From the NCBI RefSeq assembly GCF_007828045.1, contig NZ_VITN01000024.1, forward strand, positions 1-64,000: DNA of 64,000 bases. Direction: 5' to 3'. Position 1 is the first letter of the stretch, and each line of letters opens with the position of its first letter. The position numbers and the translations under genes are program-made. The notes under the pieces are model-generated. The model was given only the letters and a program-made list of their open reading frames with translations, was not told the DNA's origin and made no database searches. Source of the stretch: Nitrospirillum amazonense (GTDB lineage Bacteria; Pseudomonadota; Alphaproteobacteria; Azospirillales; Azospirillaceae). Positions 25,401-36,100 of the stretch are shown here, in pieces.

Positions 25401-28400
25401 CCGCAGCCGGCTGGGGCGGGGCGGCTTCCAGCACCACGTGGGCGTTGGTTCCGCCGATGCCGAACGAGCTGACAGCGGCGCGGCGCGGTCCCGCCACCGG
25501 CCATTCGGTGGCGGTGGTGGGGAAGGAAAGGCCGGCGACATCGGACCCAGCGCCGCTGGTTCTGATGTCGCCAGCCCCGCCGCCGGTTGGGCGTGCCTTG
25601 AAATTGATGAGTGGTGGGATCAGCCCCGCCCGCAGGGTCAGCACCGTCTTGATGAAGCCGGCCACGCCCGCGGCGGCGTCCAGGTGGCCGATGCCGGCCT
25701 TGACGGCGCCCAGCGATGGCCGCCCCTGGCCATAGACTTGGGTCAGCGCCGCCAGTTCGATGGTGTCGCCCAGCGGCGTGCCCGTGCCGTGGGTTTCGAT
25801 GAAGCCGATGCTTTCCGGTGGCACCTTGGCTGCCCGCAAGGCGGCATCCAGGACGCGGCGCTGGCCCGTCTCGCTGGGCGCGGTGAAGCTGACCTTGCCC
25901 ACGCCGTCGTTATTGATGGCCGACCCCTTGATGACGGCCAGGATCCGGTCGCGATCGGCCAGCGCGTCGTCCAGGCGCTTCAACAGCACGAGGCCCCCGC
26001 CCGAACCCTTCAGCGTGCCCTTGGCGTCGATGTCGAACGGGCGGCAGCGGCCGTCCGGCGAGGCGATGTTGCCGTCTTGGTAAAAATAGCCGCTCGTCAT
26101 GGGCGCATCGACGCTGGCGCCACCGGCCAGCATCATGTCGGCCTCCCCCGCCAGCAGGGCCTGGCACGCCTCATGGATCGCCACCAGCGAAGAGGAACAA
26201 GCGGTATCGATGGTCATGGCCGGGCCGCGCAGGTCCAGCCGGTAGGCCACGTGCGTTGCAGCGAAACTCTTGTCCGTGGCGATCGACAGTTGCTGGGGGC
26301 TGACTTCAGCCATCAGGTTCGCCTGGTGCAACAGTACGTTCAGGAAATAGCTGCTGCGACTGGTGGAGGCGAACACGCCAATCCTACGTCCTGCGGCGGC
26401 GGCCGCCTCGGCACTTTGACCGCCGTCGTCCAGGACATGCTGAGCCAGTTCCAGCAACAGCCTGACCTGGGGATCCAGGACGGCCGCGTCCCGGGGGGAA
26501 AAGCGGAAATAGTCGGCGTCGAACAGGTCGCTGTCGTCCAGCGCTCCTCGCGCCCGGATGTAGGTGGGGTCGCGCAGGTGGCCGTCCGGTACACCGGCGG
26601 CTAGCAATTCATCATCGCTGAAAAAGCGGATGGTGGGCTGGCCGTCGGCGATGACGCGCCAGAACGCTTCCAGCGTGGGGGCGCCGGGGAACCGGCCGGC
26701 CATGCCGATGACGGCGATCCCGCCATCGCCCCCGTCCCGCTGCAGCGGGTCCGGGGCGGGCGCGGTGGCCGTCGGTTCCGCCCCGTTCGTGTCCAGGAAG
26801 CGAGCGAAGCTCGCGATGGTGGGGTGGGCGAAGAAGGCAGTCAGCGGGATGTCCCGGCCGACCAAGTCGCAAATGCGCCGCTTGAGCCGCGCCGCCATGA
26901 GCGAGTGGCCGCCAGCCTCGAAGAAATTCTGGTCATGGTCAATCCGGTCCCGGTCCAGCAAGTCCAGCCACGTCCGCTCCACCAAGGCGACGGTGCCGGA
27001 GGCTGCCGTCGGTGCCGCCGTGATGCCCGGTGGAATCCCGGACGCCGTGTCCCGCCGGCCGGTCGGCTGGGGTAACGCGTCGATGTCAGCCTTGCCGTTC
27101 GGGCTCATGGGGATGGCGTTGATGAAGATGAAACTGTCAGGGAGCATGTGGGCCGGCAGCGCGCCCGCCAGCCCGGTCCGAATGCGGGACTTCGCTTCGC
27201 CACCCCGAATGCCATCCGCCGGGACGATGTAGGCCACCAGCGACGGCGTGCCGTCGGGCTCCTTTATGGCCGTCACGATGGCATCGCGGACACCGGCTTG
27301 CTTCTTCAGCGCGGCCTCGATCTCTCCCAATTCGATCCGAAAGCTGCGGAATTTGACCTGGCGGTCCAGGCGGCCCAGATATTCTATCTGCCCGTCCGGG
27401 CGCCACCGCGCCAGGTCGCCGGTGCGGTAGAGCCGGTTGTGCGTATCACCGGGGCGGAATGGGGCGGCGAAGGGATGGGGAATGAATTTCTCTGCCGTCA
27501 GCCCAGGGCGATCTAGGTAGCAGCGCGCCAGCGGCGTGCCGCCGATGCACAACTCGCCCGCCACCCCGACCGGCACCTGCTCCAGCCCTTCGCTCAGGAT
27601 GCGGATTTCCGCATTGGGCATCGGGCGGCCCAGGGTGATGAGCTCCTGCCCGTCATCCAGGCTATAGGTGCCGCCCGTCACGGCGATTGCAGCTTCGGTG
27701 GGACCGTAAAGGTGCAGCAGCACCGCGTTAAATCGGCGGCAGAAGCGCTCTTTCAACGCTATGGACAGCGCCTCGCCCCCGCACATGACGATGCGCAGCG
27801 TCTCGCCCGAGGCCTGGTCGTGCTGCAGGAAGTAGTCCAGCATAGTGGGCACCAGATGCACGACGCTCACACGCTTGCGCTGGATCACCTCGTGCAGATA
27901 GGCGGGGTCCCGCTGTCCACCCGGCCGGGCGATAACCAGGCGGGCGCCAGCCATCAGCGGCCACATGATCTCCTTCAAGGAAACGTCGAAGCTGAAGGAG
28001 GCTTTCAGCAGGACCACGTCGTCGCGTGACAGGGGCCACTGGTCCTGCATCCACAGCAGATTGTTGGAAATGGCGCGGTGCCCCGTCACCACCCCCTTGG
28101 GCCGCCCGGTGGAGCCCGAGGTGTAGATGACATAGCAGGCGGATTCCGGGCTGGCGGGGCAGGCGGGACGCGTGGCTGCCCCGTCCTCCGGCGCGCCATT
28201 TTCCAGCGCGATGGCGTGGTCCACCGGCAGTTCCCCCGACAGGAAGCGGCGCTGGGCCAGCAGGACCCGGATGTTGGCATCCGCCAGCATGTAACGCTGT
28301 CGTTCCTCTGGGTATTCCGGATCGACCGGCAGGTAGGCGCCGCCCGCCTTCATCACCGCCAGGACGGCGATCACCATTTCCAGCGAGCGTTCGGCCATGA

Positions 28401-30147
28401 TGCCGACGATGGTTTCCGGCCCCACCCCCAGGCGCGCCAGGCGGTGGGCCAGCCGGTTTGCGGCCTGATCCAACTGAAGGTAGGTCATGCATTGGTCTTC
28501 GAAATCCAGGGCCACGGCGTCCGGCGCGCGGTCGACCTGGTCCTCGAAGAAGTCATGCAGCCTGCGATGCGAGGGGTAGGGCAGGACGGGCCCCCGCGCT
28601 AACCGGTCCAACGAGGTCCTGTCGTCCAGGGTCAGCGCGGACACCTGTCCCACCGGCGCGTCGGGTGTCGTCAGCATCTGGTCCAGAATGTGCGCGAACT
28701 GGCGCAGCATCGCCTCGGCCACCGGCCCGGCGATCAGGGCGCGGTTGTATTTGAGCGCCGCCACCAGACCGCCTTGCCGGTGTTGCAGGACCAGGGTCAG
28801 ATCGTACTTAGCCGATGCGTCTTCCACCACCAGCGTTTCGATCTCCAGGCCCGGCAAGGCCATGATGCCGACGGGGATGTCCTCCAGCACGAACATCGTT
28901 TGGAACAGAGGGGAATGGCTGGGCGCCCGGCGGGGGGCCACGGCCTGGACGATATGCTCGAAGGGAAGATCGGCATGGTCCAGCGCCGCGACCACCTGGT
29001 CGCGGACCGTGGCTACCAATTGGCCCAGCGTCGCTGACGGCGCGACGCCCACGCGCAGGGGGATCATGTTGATGAAGGGGCCGATCAAGGCCTGCGCCGC
29101 CAACTGATGGCGGTTGGCCACCGGCACACCGACGACCACCTCGGGCTGTTGCGCGTATTTCAGCAAAAGCAGGGAAAACGCGGCCAGGGCGACGTGGAAG
29201 GCCGTGGCGCCGTCATGGCGCTGTGCGGCCAACTGGCGCGCCGTTGCCGCCGCCAGCGTCCGTTTGATGGTTATTCCATCGAAGGTCTGAATGGCGGGCC
29301 GGGGCACCGTCAACGGCAGTTGTATCAAGTCGGGCGCGCCTGCCAGCGCCTGGCGCCAGAACGCCGCCTTGCGTTCCCGGCGTTCGGCCGTCAGGTTGCG
29401 CCGCTGCCAGGCGGCGAAGTCGGCGTATTGCAGCGCCGGCGGTGCCAGTGCCGGAACCGCCAGCCCTGCGTGCGCGCCGTACAGGGCCTTTAGCTCGTCC
29501 ACGAAAATGCCGATCGACAGGCCGTCCGATACGATGTGGTGCATGATGACCACAAGCAGGTGCTCAGCCGGGGCCAGTTGCAGGATCGTCAGGCGCAGGT
29601 GCGGCCCGTTGACGACGTCGAATGGCTGCTCGGCTGCCGCCCGGACCAACTGTTCCACCGGCTGCATGTCCGGCGCCAGGGCGGTCAGATCGACCATGCG
29701 GATCACCAGGCCATTCGGCACCGTGCGCTGGGTCGGGGGCTCGGTCGCCAGGTCGAATGCCGTGCGCAAGACCTCGTGCCTGTCCATTAGCTCGGTGATC
29801 GCCGCAGTCAGCGCCGGCATCAGCAAGGCCCCCCTCAACCGGAACGCGGATGTCAAGTTGTAGGTCGCGCTCGGCCCCTCGAGCTGGCTGAGGAAAAGGA
29901 AACGCTCCTGGGTGAACGACGCTGGGGCCAGGGTGCCTGGCGCCCGTGGGGTGGGTTCGCCGTCCTGTTCCGGGTTAGCCAGTGTGTCCAGAAGACGGAT
30001 GATGTCGCCGCGATGGTTTCCTATCGCCTGCCGAAGGTCGGGAGTCAGGGCGTCGGCGTGCGGCGCCTCGTACCTCAGGCGGCCGTTTTCCAGCCACAGC
30101 CGGATGCCTTTGGCGTGTAGCCGCCCCAGAATTGTGGCAGCGTTCAT
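22447..30147 (-). CDS. Hybrid NRPS/PKS: dock-C-A-PCP-KS-AT-degenerate KR-ACP
   Basis: 2566 residues. The ATG at 30147 overlaps the stop of the preceding megasynthase; the longer open frame upstream is a shadow of that gene. Order: TubC-type docking domain (1-60, ILGRLHAKGIRLWLENGRL); C domain with intact HHIVSDG near 206; A domain (TSGSTGRPKG near 680) with specificity residues read as D-V-K-H-M-G-L-I-A, not a code I know; PCP with GGHSL near 1082; KS with Cys in DTACSSSL near 1316 and both His; AT whose elbow is GLSIGE (usual GHSxGE) near 1766 and whose selectivity motif is HAAHS; a KR-like region with GCGPLG near 2250 but no Ser-Tyr-Asn catalytic set; ACP with GGDSL near 2500. There is no releasing domain, so the chain passes on, probably to the 50178-60080 protein. 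The predicted result is one amino acid plus an unreduced two-carbon unit. Confidence 0.92.
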   Translation of the reverse strand: MNAATILGRLHAKGIRLWLENGRLRYEAPHADALTPDLRQAIGNHRGDIIRLLDTLANPEQDGEPTPRAPGTLAPASFTQERFLFLSQLEGPSATYNLTSAFRLRGALLMPALTAAITELMDRHEVLRTAFDLATEPPTQRTVPNGLVIRMVDLTALAPDMQPVEQLVRAAAEQPFDVVNGPHLRLTILQLAPAEHLLVVIMHHIVSDGLSIGIFVDELKALYGAHAGLAVPALAPPALQYADFAAWQRRNLTAERRERKAAFWRQALAGAPDLIQLPLTVPRPAIQTFDGITIKRTLAAATARQLAAQRHDGATAFHVALAAFSLLLLKYAQQPEVVVGVPVANRHQLAAQALIGPFINMIPLRVGVAPSATLGQLVATVRDQVVAALDHADLPFEHIVQAVAPRRAPSHSPLFQTMFVLEDIPVGIMALPGLEIETLVVEDASAKYDLTLVLQHRQGGLVAALKYNRALIAGPVAEAMLRQFAHILDQMLTTPDAPVGQVSALTLDDRTSLDRLARGPVLPYPSHRRLHDFFEDQVDRAPDAVALDFEDQCMTYLQLDQAANRLAHRLARLGVGPETIVGIMAERSLEMVIAVLAVMKAGGAYLPVDPEYPEERQRYMLADANIRVLLAQRRFLSGELPVDHAIALENGAPEDGAATRPACPASPESACYVIYTSGSTGRPKGVVTGHRAISNNLLWMQDQWPLSRDDVVLLKASFSFDVSLKEIMWPLMAGARLVIARPGGQRDPAYLHEVIQRKRVSVVHLVPTMLDYFLQHDQASGETLRIVMCGGEALSIALKERFCRRFNAVLLHLYGPTEAAIAVTGGTYSLDDGQELITLGRPMPNAEIRILSEGLEQVPVGVAGELCIGGTPLARCYLDRPGLTAEKFIPHPFAAPFRPGDTHNRLYRTGDLARWRPDGQIEYLGRLDRQVKFRSFRIELGEIEAALKKQAGVRDAIVTAIKEPDGTPSLVAYIVPADGIRGGEAKSRIRTGLAGALPAHMLPDSFIFINAIPMSPNGKADIDALPQPTGRRDTASGIPPGITAAPTAASGTVALVERTWLDLLDRDRIDHDQNFFEAGGHSLMAARLKRRICDLVGRDIPLTAFFAHPTIASFARFLDTNGAEPTATAPAPDPLQRDGGDGGIAVIGMAGRFPGAPTLEAFWRVIADGQPTIRFFSDDELLAAGVPDGHLRDPTYIRARGALDDSDLFDADYFRFSPRDAAVLDPQVRLLLELAQHVLDDGGQSAEAAAAAGRRIGVFASTSRSSYFLNVLLHQANLMAEVSPQQLSIATDKSFAATHVAYRLDLRGPAMTIDTACSSSLVAIHEACQALLAGEADMMLAGGASVDAPMTSGYFYQDGNIASPDGRCRPFDIDAKGTLKGSGGGLVLLKRLDDALADRDRILAVIKGSAINNDGVGKVSFTAPSETGQRRVLDAALRAAKVPPESIGFIETHGTGTPLGDTIELAALTQVYGQGRPSLGAVKAGIGHLDAAAGVAGFIKTVLTLRAGLIPPLINFKARPTGGGAGDIRTSGAGSDVAGLSFPTTATEWPVAGPRRAAVSSFGIGGTNAHVVLEAAPPQPAAAAPNRVETLLLSAADAEGLANQAARLRERLLGPEPPPLAEVAFTLATGRRHHAVRATCVAATMEDAITELARLTKGGVAGDAAAEQPPVIFLVSGHGGQHERMGRRLYAANPAFRAAVDQALAAFAALDITDLAGAFAEREDDDQPARRLRDHVRTQCLVFIVSFALAEALADQGVRPAALVGLSIGEVTAACIAGAMTLAEAARLVVARSRIVARAEGGMMSVALDEATVRARIDDSCDIAIVNGPAQCVVSGAVATLTALEARWTAEGVRCRRVQVDHAAHSRHLLPWLDELVAEAAEISWRAPAVPVACNVTGQWLDAAHIADPRYWADQLSRTVRLADNLAGALADPKAVLVEIGAGVPLITLARRHPSFGNHTTISLMPGPGEDETEDRRWAAALGDLWARGVPVRWRFADPAYRRTALPGYPFRRRRHWYGAGTGPVPAHGDGGGAAGPSTPGWTSAPLPLTSPEEVPRRWLIAGDHATLAEPLIGAMRQRGLVAYRPTAVAGDDLAGRLAMWPAGGGDGIIYFLPSGDGDATWPLAETLLALSSLPGRTRCCLVTFPVHTILGNEVIDVHAVAAHGYARVALGRDRLVNIDLPPAEADPDRIADELLGLPPVAGQPREVAWRSSRRWLRTEHPLELPRSMSGSGLRRLPPGRTYVLLNGCGPLGLALAETLLEAGLSRLVLVYGSAADTGAATPLRGRGADIVLVPEEEEDAASLAERIRAVAGPVHGAIVNLADPWSQGANPVLDDGWSAPGALGAVDRCDRLMAALTAFGTPLDIALVLWDGAAMKRSPTVGALHDVMAVRLRASPETAGWRMVVTDPYLGGAFKKAVFTPAGARHLLDLAALMRAPEVTLPANLVARGLRQPAPDAPAADLDGDGSPTVARVRGIWAALLGLSPAECDLDFFTLGGDSLAATQLMARIRERFGIKVALASFFQNPTVKGLALLVDAALPPPAAGPAPVEAPLADPAAERELMEL

Positions 30148-33100
30148 AGTTCCCCCGTGACCGGTTGGCGTGTGAACGAATCCGCCGCGGGCCGGGCGGC
30201 GGCGGCCCGGGCCAAATCGACCAGTGTCGCCAGGTCCTCGATCACCGGGGCTTCGAAGATGGCCCGGATGGGCAGTTCGATATCGAACTGGCGGCGCATG
30301 GCGATCACTAGCCGCGACGCGAGAAGGGAGTCCCCGCCCAACGCGAAGAACTCCTCGCGCCGGCCCACCTGGGGAACGTCCAGGATTTCCCGCCATAGTG
30401 CGGCCAACTGCTTTTCCGTGTCGGTACTCGGCAGATCCATGGCCGGCACCGCCTGGCGCCGGTCCGTCCGGTCCGGAACCAGCGCCTGCCGGTCCACCTT
30501 GCCGTTGGCGGTGATGGGCAGGCGGTCCAGCAGGTAGAAGGCTTTGGGCACGGCGTGGCCGGCGATCCTGCCCTTCAGGTATTTCTCCAGCGCTTCGGCA
30601 TCCAGGGCCGGCATCTGCTCGGGGCCGGTGGCGACGATGACGTCGAAGCCCAGCCGGTCGGAGGGCGTGCCGGCATGGTTCAGCACGCTGGCGTTCCGGA
30701 AGCCGGCCGCCGCCAGCTCGCGCAGCCATTCGGCCCGCGACAGCAGGGGGTGGCCGGATCGCAGCGCGGTGTCGGTGTAGGTGTCGAAGCCTTCCTGCAG
30801 GCCCATGCCCATGTCGAAGAACGGGAAGAAACTGGTTTCCTCGATCAGCAGCAACAGCCCGCCCGGTTCCAGCAAGTTGCGAAGGTAACGCAACGTCTGA
30901 CGCACGTCCTGGCAGGCGTGCAGCACGCTGGCGGCGATGATGGCGTCGAAGCGCCGCCCGCCGTAGCCCTGGACGGCCGGTTCGCGGTTGATGTCCAGCA
31001 AACCAAAATCCACGAAAGGATAGCGGTGGGAGTCTTCCTGGGCGCGCGTTAGGAAGAAGGTGGATATGTCGGTGAAGAGATAGCTGCCGTCGGCGGGGAA
31101 GTGGGGCAGTAGGTGGCGGGTCAGCGACCCGTAGCCGCCGCCGACCTCCAGCACCCGCGCACCCCGGCCGGCCGGCCTGCCTGCCAGCCAAGCGCGGAAG
31201 GCGGCGCTGGCCACGTGGTGCCCGTGCTGGAAGAATTCCTGATAGTCCTGGGCCACCGTGTCGCTGGCATACCGCTCGGCCGCGAATTCCCGGCCCGTCA
31301 GGATGGCGGCCAGCCATGTCTCGCCGTTCTCGACCACGTCGCCCGTCGTTGGGATGGGGACAAGGCAGTGGATCACCTCCCCCTCACGGCGAAGGTGGCC
31401 CATGACTTCCAACTGGGCGATGGCGCGCGCTGTCCAGCGCGCATAACGCGGCAGGATGCCGCCCGGACCCAGAAGGGCGTCGGTGGAAAGCCGCTCACCC
31501 GCCCGGGTGAATAGGCCGAGTTGTCCGAAGGCCCGCAGGACGGAGGCGCGGTACTGCCCGGTCATCTTGTCGAGGCGGGCCTCCAGTCCGGCCGCGTCGA
31601 TGGCGAAGTCGAAGGTGGGGTCGGCGGCCGCCGCGCGCCCCGCCGCCTGATAGCCACCGCAGTCTTCGTCAGCGGCGGTGGCGGCGCGGTTCCACACAAC
31701 GATAGCGCCCTCTTCCGGGGCGGCGGCGTCATTCTCCGGCACGAGATAGGCCACCAGCCGCTTGATGTCCCGGCCGGGCGGATCGGCAATGACCACCGCC
31801 CGCAGGACCTGGGGGTGGCTCTCCAGGGCATGCTCCACCTCGCCCAGTTCCAGCCGGTGGCCGTTCAGCTTCACCTGTGTATCGATGCGGCCCAGGAACT
31901 CTATCTCGCCATCATCGCGAAAACGGCCGAGGTCGCCGGTGCGATAAAGCCGCTCCCCCGTTTCCGGATGCGTTATGAAGCCTTCGGCCGTTCGCTGGGC
32001 ATCTTGCCAATACCCCATCGCGACCCCGACGCCGCCGATGTATATCTCACCCGGCACCCAGTCCGGCCGGGGGCGGAGCAGGCTGTCGAGGACCTGCATG
32101 GTCTGCCCCGCCAGGGCGCGGCCATAGGGGATGCTGCGCCAAGTCGGCTGGATCGCCCGGATGTCGTGGTGGATGGACCAGATGGAAGCTTCGGTCGCCC
32201 CGCCCAAGGCCACGACGCGAGGGGATTCCGCCAGGCGGGCGATGCGGCCGGGCAGGTCCAGCGGGATCCAGTCGCCGCTCATCAACACCAGCCGCAAGGG
32301 CAGCGGCACGCCGACCGTGGTGGCCTCGATATGCTCCACCAGCAGGCCGGCCAAGGTGGGAACGGAATTCCACATCGTGACCCCACCCTCGTTGACGCGG
32401 TCGATCCAGTGGGCCGGATCGGCCACCCCGAAGGGATGGGGCAGGACGATGCGGCCGCCGACCGCCAGCAGGCCGAACACGTCGAACACCGACAGGTCGA
32501 AACTCAAGGAGGACAGCGCCAGCACGCCGTCGGACTGGTTTATGCCGAAGCGGCGGTTCATGTCCTCCACGGTATTCACCGCCCCACGGTGGCTGATCAT
32601 CACGCCCTTGGGCGTGCCGGTCGATCCGGACGTGAAGATGATATAGGCGAGATCGTCGGCCGCCGCCGGGCTGGGAGGAAGGGGCGGGTAGGGGGGGAGC
32701 GTGTCGTCCGGGATCGGCTCCGCGGCCAAGACCGTCACGCCGTCGTCGGCCGGCACGTCGCCGGCTAGGTGCGGCTGGGTCACGGCCACCGTGACGGCGC
32801 AGGTGCGTAACAGGTCGCGTTGCCGCTGGACGGGCAGATTGGCGTCGATGGGCACATAGGCCGCGCCGGCCAGCAGGATGGCCAGCGCCGCGATGACCTG
32901 CTCCGGCCCCTTTTCCATGACGATGGCGACGGGCACGTCCGGGCGTGCCCCGCCGACCCGCAGCCGCGCCGCCAAATGCCGCGCCGCGCGATCCAGTTGC
33001 CGATAGGTCATCACCAGCCCGGGGGCGTCCACCGCTACGTTGTCCGGCCACCGGAGGACCGCCTCCACGAAGCCGTCGTGCAGCAAGGTCATGGGCGGCG

Positions 33101-36100
33101 GCGCGTCCGGGTCGGGGGCGATTGCGGGCGACGGGGCGCGGCACCGGGCCACCGCTGCTGGCAGGGGAAGTTGAAGGGGGGCCGCCCACGCCACCTCATC
33201 CTCCAGCAAGGCCAGCATTCGCGGCCAGTCCGCCGCCAGGCCGTCCAGGATGCCAGCGGGGAAGACATCCTCAACCGCGTCTATGGTCAGACGCAGCGCG
33301 CCGTCCCGTTCGAAGGCGACGCAGTCCAGGCAGACCTGGGACGTCTGCGCGACACCGTAGACCTCCTGGTCGATGCTGAGCACACCGGAGGCCGCCTGTG
33401 CGCCGTCGATGTCCAGCATACTGGTGAAGATAACGGGTAGCAGGCCTGCCGACATGCCGCCACCCTGGGCCTTAACCAGGGCGCGACGCACTTCCAGACC
33501 GTCGAACAGGTCGTGGCTGAGGTCGGCCGAGAGCCGCCGCTGTACACCGCGCGCGGCGTCCTGGAACGCCGATCCGCCGCGCAGGTCCATCTCCAGCAGC
33601 AGCAGGCTGGTGAAATTGCCCACCAGGCGGTCCACCTCCGGATGCAGGGGACGGCGGTGGGCTCGCGTGACCCCCAGCAGGAAATGCCTGTCCTGGCTGA
33701 TGGTCGCAAGAAGTTCACCATAGACCGCTAACAACACGGCGGTCGCCGTCAGCCCCCGGGCGCGGGCGCGGGCCTTTACCTGTGCCCAGCGCGTCGTCGG
33801 CACCGTCAGGACGCGGCGTACGAAGTGGGGCGTTTCCACGGTGTCCAGCGCCCGCGTATACGGCAGCAGCGGCGCCCCCGGTAGACTGGGCACCCGTTCC
33901 AGCCAATAGGTGCGGGCCCGTTCGTAATCCGCGCCGGCCGTGATGCCGCCCAGGGCCAGCACATAGTCGCGGAAGCTGATGACTGTACTGGGAGCGGCGG
34001 GCGGAGTTTCCCCCCGGCCCAGCGCCGCGTACAGCGCGTTCAGGTCCGCCTCCAGCAGCCGCAGGCTCCAGCCGTCAATGGCCATCGCGTCCATGCTGAG
34101 ATGAATGCGGTGCTTGCCATCGCCCAGGCGGGACAGCCCGACCTCGAAGGGGAAGCCGTCGTCCAGGTTGGCGATGCGATGGGACATCGCTTGCCGTAGT
34201 TCCAGCAGGCGGGCGTCGCCGTCGGTCGCGCCGGCGACGTCCAGTACTTGTGGGTGGTAGGCCGGCGGCGCCGCCATGATCACCTGCCGCTCGTCCGGGG
34301 TGACCCGGACGCGGAGCATGTCGTGGCGAGCGATCAGGAGGTTCAGCGCCTGGACGAAGCGCTCTTCGTCCAGACCCTCCACTTCCAATTCCATATAGCC
34401 GTGGGTGGCGACGTTGCCCAAGGTGACGCCGCCGGATCGCCCCAGCCAGTATGCGTGCTGCAGGGGTGCCAACGGGAACGGCTCGTGCCGCGCGCCGGCG
34501 TCGTGCCGCAACACCGTTGCCGCCGTCATCGGTGCGGCGTCTGCTGAACCGCCGGCTTGATCGAGCGCGGCCGCCAACCCCGCGGCAGTAGGATGGTCGA
34601 ACAGAAGCTTCAGTTCCGGCGTTCGGCCCAGGTGCCGGCCGATATCGATGGTGACGCGCGCGGCCATTAACGAATTGCCGCCCAGGCGGAAGAAGTCATC
34701 ATCGACCGACCGGCAGGCGTCGCCCAGGTGCGATTGGAATATACCCAGGATTTGTGCCGGCACGCCCGCTGGTCCGGTGTCGGCCACGGCGTCGGCGGGC
34801 GCCGCCGCCGGCGCGGGGCGGTTGCCGCCTGGCGCGGCCAGGGCCCTCAGCGCGGCCATATCCAGTTTTCCGTTCGTCGAAACGGGCAGATGGTCCACCA
34901 GTACCAGGCGGCTGGGCACCATGTGGGCTGGCAGCCTGTCCCGCAGGTGCGCGCGAAGCCGTTCCTCCAAGTGCGTTGCGTTCCAGCAGACGGCGTCCGG
35001 GGCGGCGAGATCGACATGGGGGGCGCTGTCCCCCCGGCTGGCGAATACCTGGCGGAAGCCCAGGCCAGCGGTGGCGCCCACGCGCGCGACCGTGACGGTG
35101 TAGCCCTGCGCCACCAGCAGGCGTTCCACGGTGCCGTCGTCGTCGGTCTCAACCGTCACCTGGTGGATCAGAGGCCAGTGTTCCGTCGCTATGCCGGCCA
35201 GCACCTCCGCCTCGGCGCCTTCGACATCGATTTTCAGCAGGTCGATCCGGCCCAGGCCCAGCATGCGGATCTGGTCAGAGATCGTGCTGAGCTGGACGTC
35301 GACCTCCTGGCGCTCCAATGCCATGGCCGTCAGCGCGCCGGTTTCTGGATCGTCGATCGCGGCGCCGTGATGGGCGGCGACCATGGCCGCATCCCGTGCG
35401 GGGTTGGCGCGGCCCCCCGACATGATGCTGTTGTTGGGATAGTAGGTGAAGCGTGTTGCCTTGGGCGCGTCCGACAGGCCCAGGTTGAAGGCGGTGGCGC
35501 CCGCCAGGTAGATGCGCAGGTTCGCCCGCAATTTGGCGAAGACCTCCGGTATCGGCTCGAAAGCGATCAGCCGCACGCCGGGCGCGCGCCGGGCGACCCA
35601 TAGCGCGAAGAAGCCGACGTTAGCCCCGACATCCATCACGACCGCGTCGGGCGGCAACGTCAGGCCGGGCGCGTCATAGGCCCCGTCATCGAATATTTCC
35701 TTCCAAAGGAAACGGCTTTCGCCCGCGTTCATACCATGCACCGGTGTGCCGTCCGGGCTGATGAATAGGCCTGGCGGCGGCGCTTGGTCGTGCGCGGCCA
35801 TCCAGTTCAGGACGGGCCATGCCACCGTCTCTTCCGGGACGACGAAACCAACAATGTGTCGCTTGTCCGCTTCGCCCACGATGACACTGGCGGCTTGGCG
35901 GGCAAGGCCGCTGCCCGTCAGCGTCGCCGTGACCTCCTCCAATTCCACGCGATGGCCGCGCAGCTTCACCTGGGTGTCTGCGCGGCCCAGGAATTCAATG
36001 GCGCCGTCAGGCAGCCATCGGCCCAGGTCGCCGGTGCGATAAAGCCTGGCGCCGGGCACGGCCGAGAACATGTCCGGCACGAAGCTGGCGGCGGTCAGTC

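Noticed and set aside
30148-31317. Long N-terminal extension of the second minus-strand megasynthase frame
   Set aside because: The extra residues are Arg/Gly/Pro-rich frame-shadow of the first megasynthase. The ATG at 30147 with its stop overlap and docking domain is the clear start.
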